Positions 26,155 through 34,498 of a stretch of DNA of 64,000 nt are shown here, piece after piece. The DNA is from Nostoc sp. CHAB 5824 (GTDB taxonomy: Bacteria; Cyanobacteriota; Cyanobacteriia; Cyanobacteriales; Nostocaceae): contig NZ_JAIVFT010000004.1 in the NCBI RefSeq assembly GCF_020829665.1, positions 62,001 to 126,000 of the forward strand, in the 5' to 3' direction. The position numbers were made by a program, and so were the translations under genes. Positions within the stretch are counted from its first letter, which is position 1. Each line of letters begins with the position of its first letter. The notes beneath the pieces were generated by a model. The model searched no databases and was not told the origin of the DNA. It saw only the letters and a program-made list of their open reading frames with translations.

Positions 26155-27945
26155 ATGACGCTCCCAATTCGCAACGTCGCCATTATCGCCCACGTTGACC
26201 ACGGCAAAACCACCCTGGTTGACGCACTCCTCAAACAATCCGGCATTTTCCGCGAAGGCGAAGACGTTCCGGATTGCGTTATGGACTCCAACGCCCTAGA
26301 ACGGGAACGGGGTATTACTATCCTGTCTAAAAATACAGCGGTTCGCTACAAAGAAACACTAATTAATATTGTTGATACTCCTGGACACGCCGACTTTGGT
26401 GGCGAAGTTGAACGCGTACTCGGCATGGTTGACGGATGTCTTCTGATTGTCGATGCCAACGAAGGCCCCATGCCCCAAACGCGCTTTGTTCTGAAAAAAG
26501 CTTTGGAAAAAGGGCTGCGCCCCATTGTTGTAATCAACAAAATTGATCGTGGACAAGCTGACCCCCACGTTGCTGTTGATAAAGTATTGGATCTGTTCTT
26601 GGAATTAGGGGCAGATGAAGACCAGTGTGATTTTCCTTATCTGTTTGCCTCCGGGATGGGAGGTTTTGCTAAGGAAACCTTGGAAGCAGAATCGGTAGAT
26701 ATGCAACCGTTGTTTAACGCGATTCTGAAACACGTTCCATCACCAGTGGGCGATCGCAATAAGCCTCTGCAATTACAAGTCACAACTTTAGATTATTCTG
26801 AATATCTGGGACGGATTATCATTGGCAGAATTCACAACGGTACTATCCGCTCAGGACAACAAGCCGCTTTGGTTACAGAAAATGGCACCATTGTCAAAGG
26901 TAAAATTACCAAGTTGATGGGCTTTGAAGGACTCAAGCGCGTAGACCTGGAAGAAGCAACCGCAGGTTATATTGTCGCGGTGGCTGGTTTCGCTGATGCT
27001 TATATTGGGGAAACAATTACTGACCCCAATGAACCGCAAGCTTTACCACTAATTAAAGTGGATGAACCAACTTTGCAAATGACCTTCTGGGTGAATGATT
27101 CGCCCTTTGCTGGTCAAGAAGGCAAGTTGGTGACATCAAGACAAGTGCGCGATCGCTTATTCCGCGAACTTGAAACCAACGTTGCTTTGCGTGTCGAAGA
27201 AACCGATTCTCCCGATAAATTCCTCGTTTCCGGTCGTGGAGAACTCCACCTGGGTATTTTAATTGAAACCATGCGCCGGGAAGGGTTTGAGTTTCAGGTA
27301 TCTCAGCCACAGGTAATTTACCGCGAAGTCAACGGTCAACCTTGCGAACCTTACGAACTTTTGGTGTTAGACATTCCTGTTGATGCTGTGGGTAGCTGTA
27401 TCGAACGCCTGGGACAACGCAAAGGCGAAATGCAAGATATGCAACCAGGTAGTGGCGATCGCACCCAGTTAGAGTTTGTCATTCCCGCCCGTGGTTTGAT
27501 TGGTTTCCGGGGTGAATTCATGCGGATGACTCGTGGCGAAGGCATCATGAACCACAGCTTTTTAGATTACCGTCCACTCAGTGGCGACATTGAAGCGCGT
27601 AACAAAGGCGTTTTAATCTCCTTTGAAGAAGGCGTTTCTACCTTCTACGCCATGAGAAACGCTGAAGATAGAGGAGCATTTTTTATTGTTCCCGGTACAA
27701 AGGTTTACAGAGGTATGATTGTAGGCGAACACAATCGTCCGCAAGATTTGGAACTGAATATCTGTAAGACCAAGCAGTTAACCAACCACCGCGCGGCTGG
27801 TGGCGATGAATTGGTGCAACTACAAGCACCGATAGACATGAGCCTAGAGCGTGCTTTGGAATACATTGGCCCCGATGAATTGGTGGAAGTTACACCCCAA
27901 TCGATTCGTTTGCGGAAGATGTCGAAGAAGTTGGCGAAACGGTAA
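26155..27945 (+). CDS. typA: Ribosome-associated translational GTPase TypA/BipA
   Basis: 596 residues, the usual length. G-domain motifs are [15 protein letters not shown] (G1), RERGITI (G2), [16 protein letters not shown] (G3) and VVINKIDR (G4), followed by EF-G-like domains ([18 protein letters not shown]) and the TypA-specific C-terminal part ([28 protein letters not shown], [18 protein letters not shown]). It works in ribosome assembly and stress-dependent translation. A strong terminator follows at 27994. Confidence 0.97.
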   Translation: MTLPIRNVAIIAHVDHGKTTLVDALLKQSGIFREGEDVPDCVMDSNALERERGITILSKNTAVRYKETLINIVDTPGHADFGGEVERVLGMVDGCLLIVDANEGPMPQTRFVLKKALEKGLRPIVVINKIDRGQADPHVAVDKVLDLFLELGADEDQCDFPYLFASGMGGFAKETLEAESVDMQPLFNAILKHVPSPVGDRNKPLQLQVTTLDYSEYLGRIIIGRIHNGTIRSGQQAALVTENGTIVKGKITKLMGFEGLKRVDLEEATAGYIVAVAGFADAYIGETITDPNEPQALPLIKVDEPTLQMTFWVNDSPFAGQEGKLVTSRQVRDRLFRELETNVALRVEETDSPDKFLVSGRGELHLGILIETMRREGFEFQVSQPQVIYREVNGQPCEPYELLVLDIPVDAVGSCIERLGQRKGEMQDMQPGSGDRTQLEFVIPARGLIGFRGEFMRMTRGEGIMNHSFLDYRPLSGDIEARNKGVLISFEEGVSTFYAMRNAEDRGAFFIVPGTKVYRGMIVGEHNRPQDLELNICKTKQLTNHRAAGGDELVQLQAPIDMSLERALEYIGPDELVEVTPQSIRLRKMSKKLAKR

Positions 27946-27993
27946 TTCATAGCGGTGGCTTTTCTTGCTCACCCACTCATTTAATAACATCAC

Positions 27994-28024
27994 AAAAAAA
28001 AGCCTGCGTCAGCAGGCTTTTTTG
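27994..28024 (+). terminator. Rho-independent terminator of typA
   Basis: GCCTGC (28002-28007), loop GTCA, GCAGGC (28012-28017), flanked by eight A and then six T residues. Confidence 0.9.
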
Positions 28025-28139
28025 TTTAGTAATCTTCTAGTAGTTAAATGTAGTACTATACGCTACTATAAATTAATCAATCTATTTAGAGCGAGTTAAT
28101 CAATTCGATTCGCAAACATATTAGCTAAAGGTTTCTTAT

Positions 28140-28535
28140 ATGAGCAATGGAAATCATAATAATACTTACAATATATATTTAGGGGATGGTGGGAACTTTA
28201 ACAAGTCTATTGAAGGGAATTATTTACAAGTACACGGTAATTACATAAATAATGGTAATTACATAAATATCAGTCAGGATTTATCCGAAGCTGTTACACA
28301 GATTCAAGAGTTATTACGCCAACTAGAAAATCAGGGCTATAATCGCCAAGATGCTCAACAGAAGGTAGCTAAAGACTGGGCGAATGAAGTTCAAAAGAAC
28401 CCTAGAGCTAAAGGTAAACTTGTTAAATTAGGGCAATCTATACGTGATGCTGCTGCAAGTGCTGTCATAGGAGAAGCTACGCTAAATGTGATTAAATTAG
28501 TTTTTGCTTCGTTAAGCATTCCTCTGCCATTTTAA
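28140..28535 (+). CDS. Small protein with Asn/Gly-rich repeats and helical module; partner of the next gene
   Basis: 131 residues. Residues 1-45 are Asn/Gly/Tyr-rich with an NxxxxGNY-type repeat (YNIYLGDGGNFN, SIEGNYLQVHGNY, INNGNYINISQ), likely short beta turns. Residues 46-100 form amphipathic helices (DLSEAVTQIQELLRQLENQG, DAQQKVAKDWANEVQ). The C-terminal 35 residues are Ala/Val/Leu-rich (RDAAASAVIGEATLNVIKLV) and could insert into a membrane. The beta-plus-helical module recurs at residues 105-180 of the next gene (QIEIYGDFININQDFSEIAQ, EIRELITELKNQGYSEEDA), 47 bp downstream. Function unknown; the shared module suggests the two proteins associate. Confidence 0.68.
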   Translation: MSNGNHNNTYNIYLGDGGNFNKSIEGNYLQVHGNYINNGNYINISQDLSEAVTQIQELLRQLENQGYNRQDAQQKVAKDWANEVQKNPRAKGKLVKLGQSIRDAAASAVIGEATLNVIKLVFASLSIPLPF

Positions 28536-28582
28536 AGAGTCAATTACTCCTATGCCATAAAGCACTGAGCAGAATTTGAAAT

Positions 28583-29746
28583 ATGAAAATCCCAATAAAG
28601 CAAATATTCAGAGAGTTCTATCTTCTGAGCAATCGGCTTTCGTTGGTAGAGAAGGTAATATACGGTTTGTTTAGCATAGCTTTAGTTAGGGCTGTATACC
28701 TAACGATTCTTAATTTATCAAAAAAAATCATTGATTATGTTTTAGCAAACTATCAGATGATTTTTGGTATTTTTTTCGGCGGACTAGCTATACCCATATT
28801 TGGATTAGGTTTTTATTTATATATTTTAAGAGTTAGGCATAAGCAAAACAGTTTAGATGAAAGCTCAGTAGATGATGAGACAAATGAACCTCGCAATATC
28901 TATACAGAAGGAGGTAATTATAACGCAAATATTAATGGCGATCAAATTGAGATATATGGAGATTTTATTAACATAAATCAGGATTTTTCAGAAATTGCTC
29001 AAGAAATTCGTGAGTTAATAACTGAACTAAAAAATCAGGGTTATAGTGAAGAAGACGCTAAAACAGAAATTGCAACTGAATTAGCAGAAGAAGCCCGTAA
29101 AAAGCCCAAGGTTAGAAAAAAGCTTTTTATGTGGAAAAAATCTTTTAGTACTAACGCTAAGAATACTAATGATGAAACTGAAGTAGCAAGAGAAGTTGTT
29201 ACTAGTGCTACAGCTTATAGTCATACTTCTTCTAAAGATTTTACTGAAGTAGTATCGGGGCATTATCAGAAACTAGACGAATTACTTCAAGCTAGGAAGT
29301 GGGAAGAAGCTGATTTAGAAACGGCCAAGATAATCTATATAATCTATCATAAAAAGTTCCCAGAAATTTCACCATACAGAACTTATCTTACAAATTATTC
29401 TGACTCAGAATATATAAAAAATCTTCCTAGAAAAGACTTAAATAATATAAATAAACTTTGGTTAAAGTATAGCAACGGGCGGTTTGGATTTAGCGTTCAA
29501 AAACGCATTTGGAAACGTCTTGGAGGCGGTTCTGATACAACTTATAATAGTGAGGAAATACAAGAAAAATTTGGTGATGAAGTTGGCTGGCGGAAAGAAG
29601 GAGATTGGGTATATTACTCTGATATTCACTACTCGCGGACAGCACCATCTGGGCATCTTCCAATATGTTTAATGCTAAACTCCAAGAAATCTGAGCGATG
29701 TGATATTGATTTTGAAATACTAGAAGTCATTGTTGGGCGTATATGA
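28583..29746 (+). CDS. Membrane-anchored GUN4-domain protein
   Basis: 387 residues. Two hydrophobic segments (about 24-46 and 52-83) anchor it. Residues 105-180 carry the same Asn/Gly-plus-helical module as the upstream gene. A Lys/Thr-rich linker follows, then a GUN4 domain at about 225-365: HYQKLDELLQARKWEEADLE, INKLWLKYSNGRFGFSVQKR, GDEVGWRKEGDWVYYSD and APSGHLPICLM. GUN4 classically binds tetrapyrroles and stimulates Mg-chelatase, but cyanobacteria carry many GUN4 domains fused to kinases, proteases or other sensors. Here it is fused to membrane helices and sits beside a toxin-antitoxin island, so a sensing or effector role is plausible but unproven. Confidence 0.85.
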   Translation: MKIPIKQIFREFYLLSNRLSLVEKVIYGLFSIALVRAVYLTILNLSKKIIDYVLANYQMIFGIFFGGLAIPIFGLGFYLYILRVRHKQNSLDESSVDDETNEPRNIYTEGGNYNANINGDQIEIYGDFININQDFSEIAQEIRELITELKNQGYSEEDAKTEIATELAEEARKKPKVRKKLFMWKKSFSTNAKNTNDETEVAREVVTSATAYSHTSSKDFTEVVSGHYQKLDELLQARKWEEADLETAKIIYIIYHKKFPEISPYRTYLTNYSDSEYIKNLPRKDLNNINKLWLKYSNGRFGFSVQKRIWKRLGGGSDTTYNSEEIQEKFGDEVGWRKEGDWVYYSDIHYSRTAPSGHLPICLMLNSKKSERCDIDFEILEVIVGRI

Positions 29747-29987
29747 TGATCATTTGTGAAACTACATCGCAAGATTGCAGCAACTTTCCGAACCGCTCCT
29801 GCAAAAAGTGACCGATTTCATTGATTTTGTTATCCACAAACATCAAGTTAAATTTGCTGACAGCCAGCCTGATGAAACGCTTGTGGGAAAATGGTCACAA
29901 TGGTTTGAGGCTGTGGATTGCCTAGACGTATCTCCACCTGAACCAGTCAGCAACTCCTACTCAACAAGTATCGGCAACAAGCGCTAG
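29746..29987 (+). pseudogene. DUF2281 antitoxin, frameshifted copy
   Basis: Aligning with the intact gene at 6833-7051: the first codons match (ATG, then ATC ATT TGT GAA ACT), then one base is missing (ACATCGC instead of ACCATCGC). The rest (LQQLSEPLLQKVTDFIDFVI, DETLVGKWSQWFEAVD) is in another frame and open to 29987. The ATG shares its A with the GUN4 gene's TGA stop. Translation could only use an internal TTG at 29775. Confidence 0.7.
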
Positions 29988-30025
29988 AGCTATGATCCTG
30001 TGCGATGCAGTTAAAAGTTAGCAGG

Positions 30026-30403
30026 TTACAAATTTTCAATATATTTTCTCAGAAACACTAATTGATTTGCCATATTCTCGGCTTCCATACTTTCTACCAA
30101 CTTTAACAATCCTCGCAACTGTTCTCCAATTGAATAGCTCTGCTTGGCAGCAAGTACAATACCTGAATGCTTTTGTTGCTGTTCGAGATAAGCTTTATGC
30201 AATCGACAAAAATCACCAACATTAAAACTATAAATAACGCGTCTCTGTTCCGTTGCCCAGATTAATTGGCTATCATCAGATGATGCTAATCTATCTGCCT
30301 CAGCTGTTGTCATTACATCAATCCCAGCATTGCGTAAGCTATTAGCTAGAGATTTCTTGCCAGCATCTTCATCTAAATAGAAGCAAATTTGACTCACGCA
30401 CAA
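30026..30403 (-). CDS. DUF5615 PIN-like toxin
   Basis: 125 residues: ICFYLDEDAGKKSLANSLRN, AGIDVMTTAEADRLASSDDS, then WATEQRRVIYSFNVGDFCRL and HSGIVLAAKQ. Acidic residues (LDEDA, FNVGDF) match the Mut7-C/DUF5615 PIN-like fold, predicted RNases that act as toxins. Its start overlaps the end of the upstream DUF433 gene by 10 bp, the standard antitoxin-first arrangement. The module appears intact. Confidence 0.82.
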   Translation of the reverse strand: MCVSQICFYLDEDAGKKSLANSLRNAGIDVMTTAEADRLASSDDSQLIWATEQRRVIYSFNVGDFCRLHKAYLEQQQKHSGIVLAAKQSYSIGEQLRGLLKLVESMEAENMANQLVFLRKYIENL

Positions 30404-30687
30404 TTACCTGATATCCACTTCGTTTCCAGAGCGTTACATTCTGCTTGATATAAAGCAATTTCTCTATCCATTGCCTCCTGATTGGCATAGTAATAGGCAA
30501 GCGCTGCATAAACTTGTGCTAGGGATAAGTGTGGATATTCTGTCACAATATCTTGAGGAGATAAGCCTGCTTGAGAATCCATTACAATGTTTTGAACCGT
30601 TATGCGCGTACCAGCAATGCGAGGGCGACCTCCAATAATTTGAGGTGTCCTCACAATTAAGGTTCCAATATCAACTATTGCCACCAT
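30394..30687 (-). CDS. DUF433 antitoxin
   Basis: 97 residues with the DUF433 pattern IVRTPQIIGGRPRIAGTRIT, VQNIVMDSQAGLSPQDIVTE, YPHLSLAQVYAALAYYYANQ. DUF433 proteins carry a winged-helix-like DNA-binding domain and neutralise a PIN-like partner. It is the first gene of the pair with 30026-30403. Confidence 0.86.
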   Translation of the reverse strand: MVAIVDIGTLIVRTPQIIGGRPRIAGTRITVQNIVMDSQAGLSPQDIVTEYPHLSLAQVYAALAYYYANQEAMDREIALYQAECNALETKWISGNCA

Positions 30688-30740
30688 GTTTTTTCCACTC
30701 TAACTGAATCAATGAATCTTCTACATTTATTCCATAGTTC

Positions 30741-30795
30741 AATAATACATTAGCAGTTCTGGCTCTAACAAAGTTACAGATGCAACCAGATCAAC
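30741..30795. repeat. Diverged copy of the TA-associated block
   Basis: AATAATACATTAGCAGTTCTGG and the following CTCTAACAAAGTTACAGATG resemble 31597-31672 and, inverted, 7345-7420. Here it lies about 55 bp upstream of the DUF433 gene that starts at 30687, so it may contain that gene's promoter. Confidence 0.5.
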
Positions 30796-30925
30796 CTACT
30801 TAAGCGGCCTGCCTGAACCCTGCCACCAGGCATTCTTACAAAAAGCGATCGCCAAACCATAGCATAGATTTACAGTGCGTAGGCGTAGCCCGTCGTAGAC
30901 ATCGCCTCTTGGTACTACTTTCATT

Positions 30926-31261
30926 TCACACAAACTCGACACGTCCCACCATCTCTTCAGGTGTCATTACCTCATACATCAAAACTAAAGTTTCAATGAT
31001 TTCACCAATTGAACGAGTTCCTTTCTTGCAGTAGGTAATACCAGGATGATCAAGCCTAGAACTTGCAATAATCAAAAAATCTGTATCTTGGGTGAACAGT
31101 ACTCGCTGTGTTTCCTGAATAAACGCTAACTGGACTTCATCGCTTTGAGTACGTAATTCCACAGCATTGGTTGTTGTGACATCAATTCCATAACGGCACA
31201 AGCCAAGGGCAATTACAGGATCGACATTTTCATCCAGATGAAAGCGAATTCGCTTACTCAT
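30926..31261 (-). CDS. DUF5615 PIN-like toxin (second module)
   Basis: 111 residues: RIRFHLDENVDPVIALGLCR, YGIDVTTTNAVELRTQSDEV, QLAFIQETQRVLFTQDTDFL, SRLDHPGITYCKKGTRSIGE. It has the DUF5615 acidic positions (HLDENV, TQDTDF). It overlaps its DUF433 partner by 8 bp. The sequence is clearly different from the neighbouring toxin at 30026-30403, so the modules are distinct families or old duplicates. Confidence 0.84.
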   Translation of the reverse strand: MSKRIRFHLDENVDPVIALGLCRYGIDVTTTNAVELRTQSDEVQLAFIQETQRVLFTQDTDFLIIASSRLDHPGITYCKKGTRSIGEIIETLVLMYEVMTPEEMVGRVEFV

Positions 31262-31565
31262 TCCTCAACTGTCTGAATTTCTCTTGAAGACGCGACGGAT
31301 GATTTTGCTTCAGTACCTCAACTAACTGATCCTCTTCTGCTGTGCGGCGATCAATCTCGTCTCGGTGATCAAAGTAATAAGCCATTGCTGCATAAACAGA
31401 TGCCAGTGAGAGGTCATACTTACCAGCAATCTCTACCAAGGAATATCCTAGCTTTAAATGCATCACTGCCACATCTTCTACAGCAATGCGAGTACCGACA
31501 ATGCAGGGCTTGCCACTCCGCATATCAGAAGCGATCGTGATATGCTCCCGACTGACTAATTGCAT
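31254..31565 (-). CDS. DUF433 antitoxin (second module)
   Basis: 103 residues: HITIASDMRSGKPCIVGTRI, AVEDVAVMHLKLGYSLVEIA, YDLSLASVYAAMAYYFDHRD. A clear DUF433 protein paired with 30926-31261. It starts 32 bp from the duplicated block at 31597-31672. Confidence 0.86.
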   Translation of the reverse strand: MQLVSREHITIASDMRSGKPCIVGTRIAVEDVAVMHLKLGYSLVEIAGKYDLSLASVYAAMAYYFDHRDEIDRRTAEEDQLVEVLKQNHPSRLQEKFRQLRNE

Positions 31566-31596
31566 TGATGAATCTTCCAGGTCTGTTCCATTATTT

Positions 31597-31672
31597 AATA
31601 ATATACACTTATCCTGGCTCTTACAAAGTTATAGATGGAACCAGACAAGAATGCTTGCTTGACCGATCTGCG
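31597..31672 (+). repeat. 76-bp block duplicated at 7345-7420
   Basis: See 7345-7420. It lies between the leftward DUF433 antitoxin and the rightward DUF2281 remnant, so it could once have been a shared divergent promoter region. Confidence 0.65.
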
Positions 31673-31769
31673 CGTAGGAGTAGCCCGTCGTAGACAAAGC
31701 GATCGCCCTTGCCGTGCATTTAGTCAAATCCTTGAGTAAAAATGAAGAGGACTGAAAAAGGATTATCCC

Positions 31770-31896
31770 ATAACTATTCGTGAAACTGCGATCGCAAAAT
31801 TGCAGCAACTTTCTGAACCGCTCCTGGAATAAGTGACCGACTTCATTGATTTTGTTATCCACAAACATCAAGTTAAAATTGCTGAGAGTCAGCCTG
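31770..31896 (+). pseudogene. DUF2281 antitoxin remnant: start lost, nonsense codon, truncated
   Basis: The frame matches the intact copy at 6833-7051, but the first codon is ATA (31770-31772) instead of ATG and there is an in-frame TAA after LQQLSEPLLE. The alignment stops after ESQPDET, where the sequence jumps into a PIN-toxin fragment. The upstream flank (AAAATGAAGAGGACTGAAAA) matches the flank of the intact copy. Confidence 0.75.
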
Positions 31897-32052
31897 ATGA
31901 AACAATACCGCGATCGCCCAATGGATTTAGCAGATGCTACATTGGTTTTGACGGCTGAAAAGACAGGGTATCGTCAAATTCTCACCCTCGATTCTGATTT
32001 CTTGTTTTATCGAATTGGTCATCAAGACACCTTTGAAATCATTTCAGTCTGA
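31897..32052 (+). pseudogene. VapC-like PIN toxin, C-terminal fragment
   Basis: 51 codons: MKQYRDRPMDLADATLVLTA, EKTGYRQILTLDSDFLFYRI, ends IISV. It contains the last PIN motifs (DLADATLV, LDSDF). The N-terminal two thirds are replaced by the DUF2281 remnant, joined at an AAAC/AATACC boundary. Nearly the same residues occur in the fragment at 6665-6775. Confidence 0.65.
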
Positions 32053-32200
32053 TAGAGAAAGTAGCTACGTTATTATTGGCTTATCTTGGTTTGAACAACT
32101 CTTAATTGTTGCACATACTGATAGAGGGGAAAAAATACGAATTATCAGCGCCCGAAATGCTACTCGCCAAGAGAAGAGGTTTTATGAACAAGGAAGTTGA
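32050..32200 (+). pseudogene. BrnT-family toxin, C-terminal fragment
   Basis: In the +2-shifted frame after the PIN stop the sequence reads SDRESSYVIIGLSWFEQLLI, VAHTDRGEKIRIISARNATR, QEKRFYEQGS and TGA. The end pattern RIISARxATxxEKRFYE is diagnostic for BrnT RNase toxins. The N-terminal half is missing. The intact BrnA-like antitoxin gene overlaps its end (ATG at 32184), as in normal brnTA operons. Confidence 0.72.
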
Positions 32201-32420
32201 AAAGGAAATGGAAGATGAATTACGTCCTGAGTACGACTTCGCTCAAATGGCAAGCGGGGTTAGAGGTAAATATGTTGAGCGATATCATCGTACAAAAACG
32301 AACCTAGTACTTTTAGATCCCGATATTGCCCAAGCTTTTCCCAACGATGAAGCAGTGAATGAGGCATTAAGGTTGTTAATCCAGGTCGCCCAGCGCCAGC
32401 AGTCCAACACAACGCTATGA
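32184..32420 (+). CDS. BrnA-like antitoxin
   Basis: 78 residues from the ATG at 32184, which has AGAGG 6 bp upstream. Sequence parts: MNKEVEKEMEDELRPEYDFA, SGVRGKYVERYHRT, VLLDPDIAQAFPNDEAVNEA, LRLLIQVAQRQ. The LDPDIAxxF...NEALR end resembles the ribbon-helix-helix DNA-binding part of BrnA. Its toxin partner is truncated, so it may now act as an orphan repressor or decoy antitoxin. Confidence 0.7.
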   Translation: MNKEVEKEMEDELRPEYDFAQMASGVRGKYVERYHRTKTNLVLLDPDIAQAFPNDEAVNEALRLLIQVAQRQQSNTTL

Positions 32421-32555
32421 ACAATTCCCCTTTTTTTATACATGACACTAAGATATGAACAGTGATTACTCAAATTTCTAAGTGCAACTGTTGAGCATCA
32501 CAAGGTGTAGTCTTAAGACTTGGTATCATTAGCAAAATGTTACCTGAATAAACAA

Positions 32556-32849
32556 GTGCCTCGCAGTGATATTGACCGCATAAGAGAAAAGATTAGACTC
32601 TGCCAATACGATATGTCAGCCCATGCAATGGAAGAAATGGCTGAGGATATGCTGACGATTTTAGATGTGGAAGAGGCGGTTCTGAAAGGTCAAGTCATTT
32701 GAGTTGAAAAAGATGACCCAAGAGAAACAAAATATGTAGTAGGAACTGCATTAGATCAAGAAACGCCTGTTGGGATTGTTGGGCGTTTTGCAAGCAACGG
32801 ACGTTATTTGATTATCACTGTTTATAAAGTAACTGAAGCTCAAGGGTAG
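32556..32849 (+). pseudogene. DUF4258 toxin-like gene interrupted by TGA
   Basis: From the GTG at 32556: PRSDIDRIREKIRLCQYDMS, AHAMEEMAEDMLTILDVEEA, VLKGQVI, then TGA (32700-32702). The same frame continues without gap as VEKDDPRETKYVVGTALDQE, TPVGIVGRFASNGRYLIITV, YKVTEAQG and TAG. Both halves match one DUF4258 domain, so a single nonsense change (probably CGA to TGA) splits it. A YgiT-type antitoxin follows after 4 bp. Confidence 0.75.
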
Positions 32850-32853
32850 CTGT

Positions 32854-33096
32854 ATGTATAGATATAAATGCGAGTATTCCCAAGGAACTGTTCAACCTCG
32901 AATTGTCAAGCGCGAGGCATTTAAACATAGAGATGGATTTGTCATCCTCGAAGATGTGACGATTGGTGTTTGTGATACCTGTGGCAATCGGTACTATTGT
33001 GCCGATATTCTTCATGCGGTTCATGCTGTTGCAACTGGAACGAAACCCCCTGAAAGAACCGAGCAAATTCCGGTCACTCATCTAGAATCAGCATAA
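32854..33096 (+). CDS. YgiT-type zinc-finger antitoxin (MqsA-like), one zinc Cys replaced
   Basis: 80 residues. The family has a CxxC pair near the start and a second CxxC; here the first reads KCEYSQG (Ser instead of the second Cys) and the second is intact (VCDTCGN). The rest, YYCADILHAVHAVATG, fits. It normally neutralises the DUF4258 partner just upstream, which is broken by a nonsense codon. Loss of a zinc ligand would fit relaxed selection after toxin loss. Confidence 0.78.
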   Translation: MYRYKCEYSQGTVQPRIVKREAFKHRDGFVILEDVTIGVCDTCGNRYYCADILHAVHAVATGTKPPERTEQIPVTHLESA

Positions 33097-33273
33097 TCAA
33101 CGCCGCGTAACGTTAGATCCTCAAGTTATTGGTAAAGACAGATCCCTAGCCAGTAGGTATTCTTATAGAAAGCGATCGCCATACTAGCATAAAACGTCCA
33201 GCCATCAACTGACATACCCAACTCAAATCAAAAATAGATAACCACAATTTTATATTAGTGGGATAGGTTCTTA

Positions 33274-33313
33274 AAAAATTAAGCAGGAACACAGTAAATT
33301 TTGTGTTCCTGCT
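33274..33313 (-). terminator. Terminator-like hairpin downstream of petF
   Basis: AGCAGGAACACA (33282-33293) pairs with TGTGTTCCTGCT (33302-33313). Read leftward the stem is followed by TAATTTTTTAAG. It is 137 bp past the petF stop. I see no other feature between 33097 and 33449. Confidence 0.65.
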
Positions 33314-33449
33314 CAAAACGAAATTAGGCTTTTTGTCAAAGTCGCTTTATAAACACAGCATTGAGAGGGCGTTGACACTAGATGCGGTGCTTCTATTTTT
33401 TCAACATTATTTACTCTTGCAAGAGGTTTATTGTTGAGGGGCCTAACTC

Positions 33450-33752
<303 letters not shown>

Positions 33753-34182
33753 CTAATCCTCTCTTTTGCAAACGGTAGTATAAGTTATCTTTAGGCAAAG
33801 CTCACGGCTGTTCTGTGGGATTAGCCGCTGGTTCAAATTTGCTTCAATTCTGATACTACGAGAAAAATTAAACGATGTAACTGGAAATTGAACCCGATTA
33901 GTAATGAAATTTAGTTACTTAATCCTGATAAGTTTTGTTTATATTATTTCCTACCATAGTCAGGCTGTAATTAGAAAAAATTATCTTATGGAGAAAAAAG
34001 ATGAATAGTATTAATACCACCTATATTTTGTAGGACTTACGCAGAAAAGATCCTCAACTTTCCTTCAAAGGCAGGGGGGTTTCATTTGATCGGGTAGAGA
34101 TTTTCTTAATATCATGAGCGAGAAATAAGCATTGAGTTAGTAATCAAAAAAATACCGTAGCAATACCGTAAATTTAAGTGCA

Positions 34183-34293
34183 TTGCTATTGGCGTAGCCT
34201 CTCTTAGAAAAGCCTTGCCGTACCCCTACTCTTAAAGCTTGCTATGCGTAGCGTCTGTCTGCGACACGCTGCGCGAACGCAAAGAAGGCATCG
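34183..34293. repeat. Dispersed Nostoc-type palindromic repeat
   Basis: Contains GGCGTAGCCTCTCTTAGA, TACCCCTACTCTTAAAGC, GCTATGCGTAGCGTC and ACGCTGCGCGAACGC. It sits in the 749-bp gap between divergent petF and bvdR; nothing else is evident there. Confidence 0.6.
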
Positions 34294-34498
34294 CCATCTA
34301 CCCAATCTGAAAAACTTGCTTGCCAATTCATACAGCCATAATTGCGTTCGCCTCTATTCTTTTGTGGTTATAGTTTTGAAAACACGTCCTGCTACGAATG
34401 TTGTAGAGTCTAGACTGGTGAAGTGATTCGATTCCCCATGAAGAGAGAATCTCACCACTAGAAGCATGAAAGAATCTAAAACAGAACTAGTAAGGATC

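Noticed and set aside
33820..33850. GGTTCAAAT resembling a tRNA T-loop
   Set aside because: No matching stems for acceptor, D or anticodon arms around it.
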